DNA of 64,000 nucleotides. Origin: Bradyrhizobium zhengyangense (GTDB taxonomy: Bacteria > Pseudomonadota > Alphaproteobacteria > Rhizobiales > Xanthobacteraceae). The stretch is from the NCBI RefSeq assembly GCF_022012435.1, contig NZ_JAKLUA010000007.1, positions 310,001-374,000 of the forward strand, given 5' to 3'. The translations under genes were made by a program, and so were the position numbers. Each line of letters begins with the position of its first letter. Positions within the stretch are counted from its first letter, which is position 1. This document shows, piece after piece, positions 61,466 to 64,000 of the stretch. A model generated the notes under the pieces. That model saw only the letters and a program-made list of their open reading frames with translations. It did no database searches and was not told the origin of the DNA.

Positions 61466-62540
61466 TACGCTCCGTTCCTCGACCTTCCGCCTGGCGCTGA
61501 TCGCGATCGCGATCTTCGGCCTGATCGTCGCGGCGATCATGGCCTATGTCTATTTCGGCACGCTTGCTTATGTGCGCAGTCGCGTCGGCGATATTGGCGA
61601 CCACTCTGGCTTCGTCGCGATGCTCGAGTTGGCGATGATCGCGGTCGCCGTGCTGCTGGTCGTGCTGTCGGGCGTCGCGGCAGTGCTGGTGACCCGGCGC
61701 ACGGTCGGGCGGATCGAGGAGATCAATGCCACCAGCCGCGCCATCATGCTCTCGGGCCTCGACCGGCGCATTCCCCTGCGCGGCAGCCATGACGAATGGG
61801 ACCGCGTCGCCGAAAACCTCAACCAGATGCTCGATCGCATCGAGACGCTGATGGGCGAGGTCAAGCAGGTCAGCGACAATGTCGCCCACGATCTGCGCAC
61901 GCCGCTGACGCGGATGCGCGGCCGGCTGGAAAAGGCCTATCATGCCCCGCGCAACGATGAGGCCGATGCCGTCCTGATCGGCGACACCATCGCAGACCTT
62001 GATGCCGTCCTCGGCATGTTCGCCTCGATCACGCGGATCTCGGAGATCGAAACCCGCGCCCGCCGCAGCGCGTTTCGCCCACTCAATCTGGCCGAGATCG
62101 CCGGCGAGGTCGTCGAGCTCTACGATGCTGCCGCCGAGCAGGTCGCAACGCGCCTGAGCCTTACTGGTGATCGCGAGGTCGCCGTGACAGGCGACCGCGA
62201 CCTGCTGTTCGATGCCATCGCCAACCTCGTCGACAACGCCATCAAGCACGGCCGCCCTGGCGGAAAGGTGACGGTGATCTGCCATGGCGCCGACAGCGGC
62301 GCCTCGATTACGATCGCGGACGATGGCGAGGGCATTCCGGCCGACCAGCGCGATCATGTGTTCAAGCGCTTCTACCGCCTCGAGCAGAGCCGCTACACCC
62401 CGGGCAATGGCCTGGGTCTGAGCCTGGTCGCGGCCGTGGCCCGCCTCCATGGTGCCGAGATCGTATTGCATGACAATGATCCGGGCTTGAAGGTCCGGCT
62501 CGACTTTCCTCCGCATCGGTCCGGCACCCAACTTGCATGA
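61452..62540 (+). CDS. Sensor histidine kinase with a very short periplasmic loop
   Basis: A 362-residue kinase. TM1 (about residues 13-35) and TM2 (about 55-78) are separated by only about 20 residues, so it senses in or near the membrane. It has HAMP, then HisKA with His146 in VAHDLRTPLTRMRG, then HATPase with NLVDNAIKHG, ADDGEGIP and NGLGLSLVAAV. It begins at GTG 61452 inside the regulator gene. The following amidohydrolase gene overlaps its stop by four bases (ATGA) if started at 62537. Confidence 0.92.
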   Translation: MLLVNTLRSSTFRLALIAIAIFGLIVAAIMAYVYFGTLAYVRSRVGDIGDHSGFVAMLELAMIAVAVLLVVLSGVAAVLVTRRTVGRIEEINATSRAIMLSGLDRRIPLRGSHDEWDRVAENLNQMLDRIETLMGEVKQVSDNVAHDLRTPLTRMRGRLEKAYHAPRNDEADAVLIGDTIADLDAVLGMFASITRISEIETRARRSAFRPLNLAEIAGEVVELYDAAAEQVATRLSLTGDREVAVTGDRDLLFDAIANLVDNAIKHGRPGGKVTVICHGADSGASITIADDGEGIPADQRDHVFKRFYRLEQSRYTPGNGLGLSLVAAVARLHGAEIVLHDNDPGLKVRLDFPPHRSGTQLA

Positions 62541-62569
62541 TCGCAAATGGATCGAGTGAAAGTTTTGCC

Positions 62570-63811
62570 ATGTCCCGCCCGCCAGATCTCGTCATTGCCA
62601 ACGCCCGCCTGCGCAGCCGCGAGGTCGTCGACATCGCGATCACCGACGGCGTGATCACGGCGATCGGCGACCGGCTCGATCGGGCCGCGCAATCCGTCAT
62701 CGATGCCAGAGGCGGCCTGGTGACGCCGGCATTCGTCAATCCGCATTTGCACCTCTGCAAAGTTTGGACCTTGCCGATGATGTCGGAGGCGGCGCTCGAG
62801 GCCTATCAGGGTGGCGGCATGAGCGAGGCGGCGAAGGCAATCGAGCTCGCGGCAGCGGTCAAGAGCAAGTACGACGCGTCCTGGATCATTCCGAACGCAC
62901 GGCGCGCGGTGGCGCTTGCGGCCCTCCACGGCAATCTCCACATACGTGCCTTCGCCGATGTCGATGCCAAGGCAAGGCTCGAGGGCGTCAAGGCGCTGCT
63001 CGCCATCCGGGAGGAGTTTCGTGACATCGTCGAGATCCAGGTGGTCGCGTTTCCACAGGATGGCCTGTTGCGCGAGCCCGGTGCCGACAGCCTGATGCGC
63101 GAGGCGATGGCATCACGGGCCGATGTCGTCGGCGGCATCCCCTGGATCGAAGCGAATGAAGCGGACATGCGTCGCCATATCGATTTCTGCTTCGACCTTG
63201 CCGCCGAGCATGGCGCCGACATCTCGATGCTGCTCGACGACGTCGGCGATGCCGATATGCGCACGCTCGACATGATGGCGCGTGCCATGATCGCGCGTGG
63301 CATGGAGGGCCGGGCGCTCGCCCATCATTGCCGCGCCATGGCGCTCTATCCCGAGAGCTATCTTCGCGAACTGATACCCCTGCTTGAGAAGGCGCGCGTC
63401 AGCGTCATCAGTGATCCCCACACCGCGCCGCTGCATGCGCGGGTCAAGGAGCTGCTCGGCGCCGGGATCAATGTGGGCCTCGGCCAGGACGATATTTCGG
63501 ACGCTTATTATCCGCTCGGCCGCAACAACATGCTGGAGGTGGCGTTCCTGGCCTCGCACTTGCTGTGGATGACGAAGAAGAGCGAGTTCGAGACGCTCTA
63601 CGACATGATCACGACGCGCGCCGCTATGGCGATTGGCCTCGAGCGTTACGGCCTCGGCCTCGGTTGCGCCGCCAATCTCGTCGTTCTCGACCAGGGCGAC
63701 GTCACTGAGGCATTGCGCTTTCATGCGCCGCCGCGCGTCGTCATCAGCCACGGCCGCGTTGTCGATACCGACCGCATGCGCGCGCTGGCGGAGGCGGCCG
63801 GTGTCCCCTGA
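62570..63811 (+). CDS. Cytosine deaminase-like amidohydrolase
   Basis: A 413-residue metal-dependent deaminase/hydrolase of the cytosine deaminase type. NPHLHLCKVWT holds the HxH metal pair, HHCRAM the third histidine, and GLGQDDISDAYYPLGRNNML the Asp ligand. Relatives deaminate cytosine or isopropylammelide-like triazines. ATG 62570 gives a product starting MSRPPDLVIANARL; ATG 62537 would overlap the kinase stop. It may be co-transcribed with the two-component genes, although their link is unclear. Confidence 0.85.
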   Translation: MSRPPDLVIANARLRSREVVDIAITDGVITAIGDRLDRAAQSVIDARGGLVTPAFVNPHLHLCKVWTLPMMSEAALEAYQGGGMSEAAKAIELAAAVKSKYDASWIIPNARRAVALAALHGNLHIRAFADVDAKARLEGVKALLAIREEFRDIVEIQVVAFPQDGLLREPGADSLMREAMASRADVVGGIPWIEANEADMRRHIDFCFDLAAEHGADISMLLDDVGDADMRTLDMMARAMIARGMEGRALAHHCRAMALYPESYLRELIPLLEKARVSVISDPHTAPLHARVKELLGAGINVGLGQDDISDAYYPLGRNNMLEVAFLASHLLWMTKKSEFETLYDMITTRAAMAIGLERYGLGLGCAANLVVLDQGDVTEALRFHAPPRVVISHGRVVDTDRMRALAEAAGVP

Positions 63812-63821
63812 GGCGCGCTGC

Positions 63822-64000
63822 TCACAGCTCGATCACGCCGCGGCGCGCCGCATGCGCCACCGCATCGGTACGACCGGTCGCATCCAGCTTGTCGAGCAGC
63901 GAGCCGACGTGGAATTTCACGGTATGCACGGAAATATTGAGTTGACGTGCGATCATCTTGTTGGAGGCGCCTTCGGCCATCAGCGCCAGCACGTCGAGCT
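63822..64000 (-). CDS. LuxR-type response regulator, 3' end (cut by the window)
   Basis: The last 58 residues of a protein that continues beyond the right edge. They form a LuxR/NarL helix-turn-helix: LALMAEGASNKMIARQLNIS followed by VHTVKFHVGSLLDKL and the tail AAHARRGVIEL-like ending. The stop is TCA at 63822-63824. The N-terminal part, probably a receiver, is not in the window. Confidence 0.85.
   Translation of the reverse strand, partial: LDVLALMAEGASNKMIARQLNISVHTVKFHVGSLLDKLDATGRTDAVAHAARRGVIEL

Overview
The window reads as a stretch of chromosome from a high-GC alphaproteobacterium, most likely Bradyrhizobium or a close relative in the Nitrobacteraceae. The evidence is the alphaproteobacterial form of RpoD with its acidic and Ala/Pro-rich insert, RpoH next to RluD, two FixK/FNR-type boxes, a lysine-rich micropeptide gene, and several families of palindromic intergenic repeats of the kind common in that group. 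The identification is inference, since no rRNA is present. Most of the window is ordinary core and metabolic chromosome. There is no phage, integrase, intact insertion sequence or CRISPR array.

Layout, left half. rpoD (0.1-2.3 kb) ends in a strong terminator. A patchy accessory zone of membrane and small proteins follows (2.7-8 kb), including an OmpA-like protein, and two small genes in it have FixK-type boxes in their promoters. Cell-wall enzymes (MltB-type transglycosylase, amidase), an SDR, a stand-alone receiver, a LysE exporter, a lysine-rich micropeptide and a diguanylate cyclase lead to rluD-rpoH and tRNA-Glu (16.7 kb). A hybrid histidine kinase and an orphan solute-binding protein precede a tight group of five genes (20.4-25.6 kb): KAS III-like synthase, extended SDR, metallo-beta-lactamase fold protein, F390-synthetase-like adenylating enzyme and ATP-grasp ligase. 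This group faces a convergent Rieske oxygenase/GNAT pair. Together they look like an uncharacterised small-molecule pathway and are the most interesting part of the window.

Layout, right half. An N-acyl-D-amino-acid amidohydrolase is followed by a COG0523 metallochaperone and a DUF1989 protein (29-33 kb). Next come a tautomerase/TetR pair sharing a dyad operator, a chemoreceptor, an Asp/Glu-racemase-like protein lacking both catalytic cysteines, and an acyl-CoA ligase plus single-chain acyl-CoA carboxylase with a sigma-54 activator (37-44 kb). Then a two-component flavin monooxygenase, the last two steps of the De Ley-Doudoroff galactonate pathway (dgoK-dgoA), a pyruvate:quinone oxidoreductase, and a Lon-N/Clp-N fusion protein without ATPase or protease (53.3 kb). 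The right end has an amidase with a cyanuric-acid-hydrolase/barbiturase family enzyme, Tex, an OmpR-type two-component system, a cytosine-deaminase-like enzyme and the 3' end of a LuxR-type regulator.

Start codons were chosen by Shine-Dalgarno spacing and family length, so several differ from the longest possible reading frame. All functional calls come from recognising motifs by eye; no database search was run.
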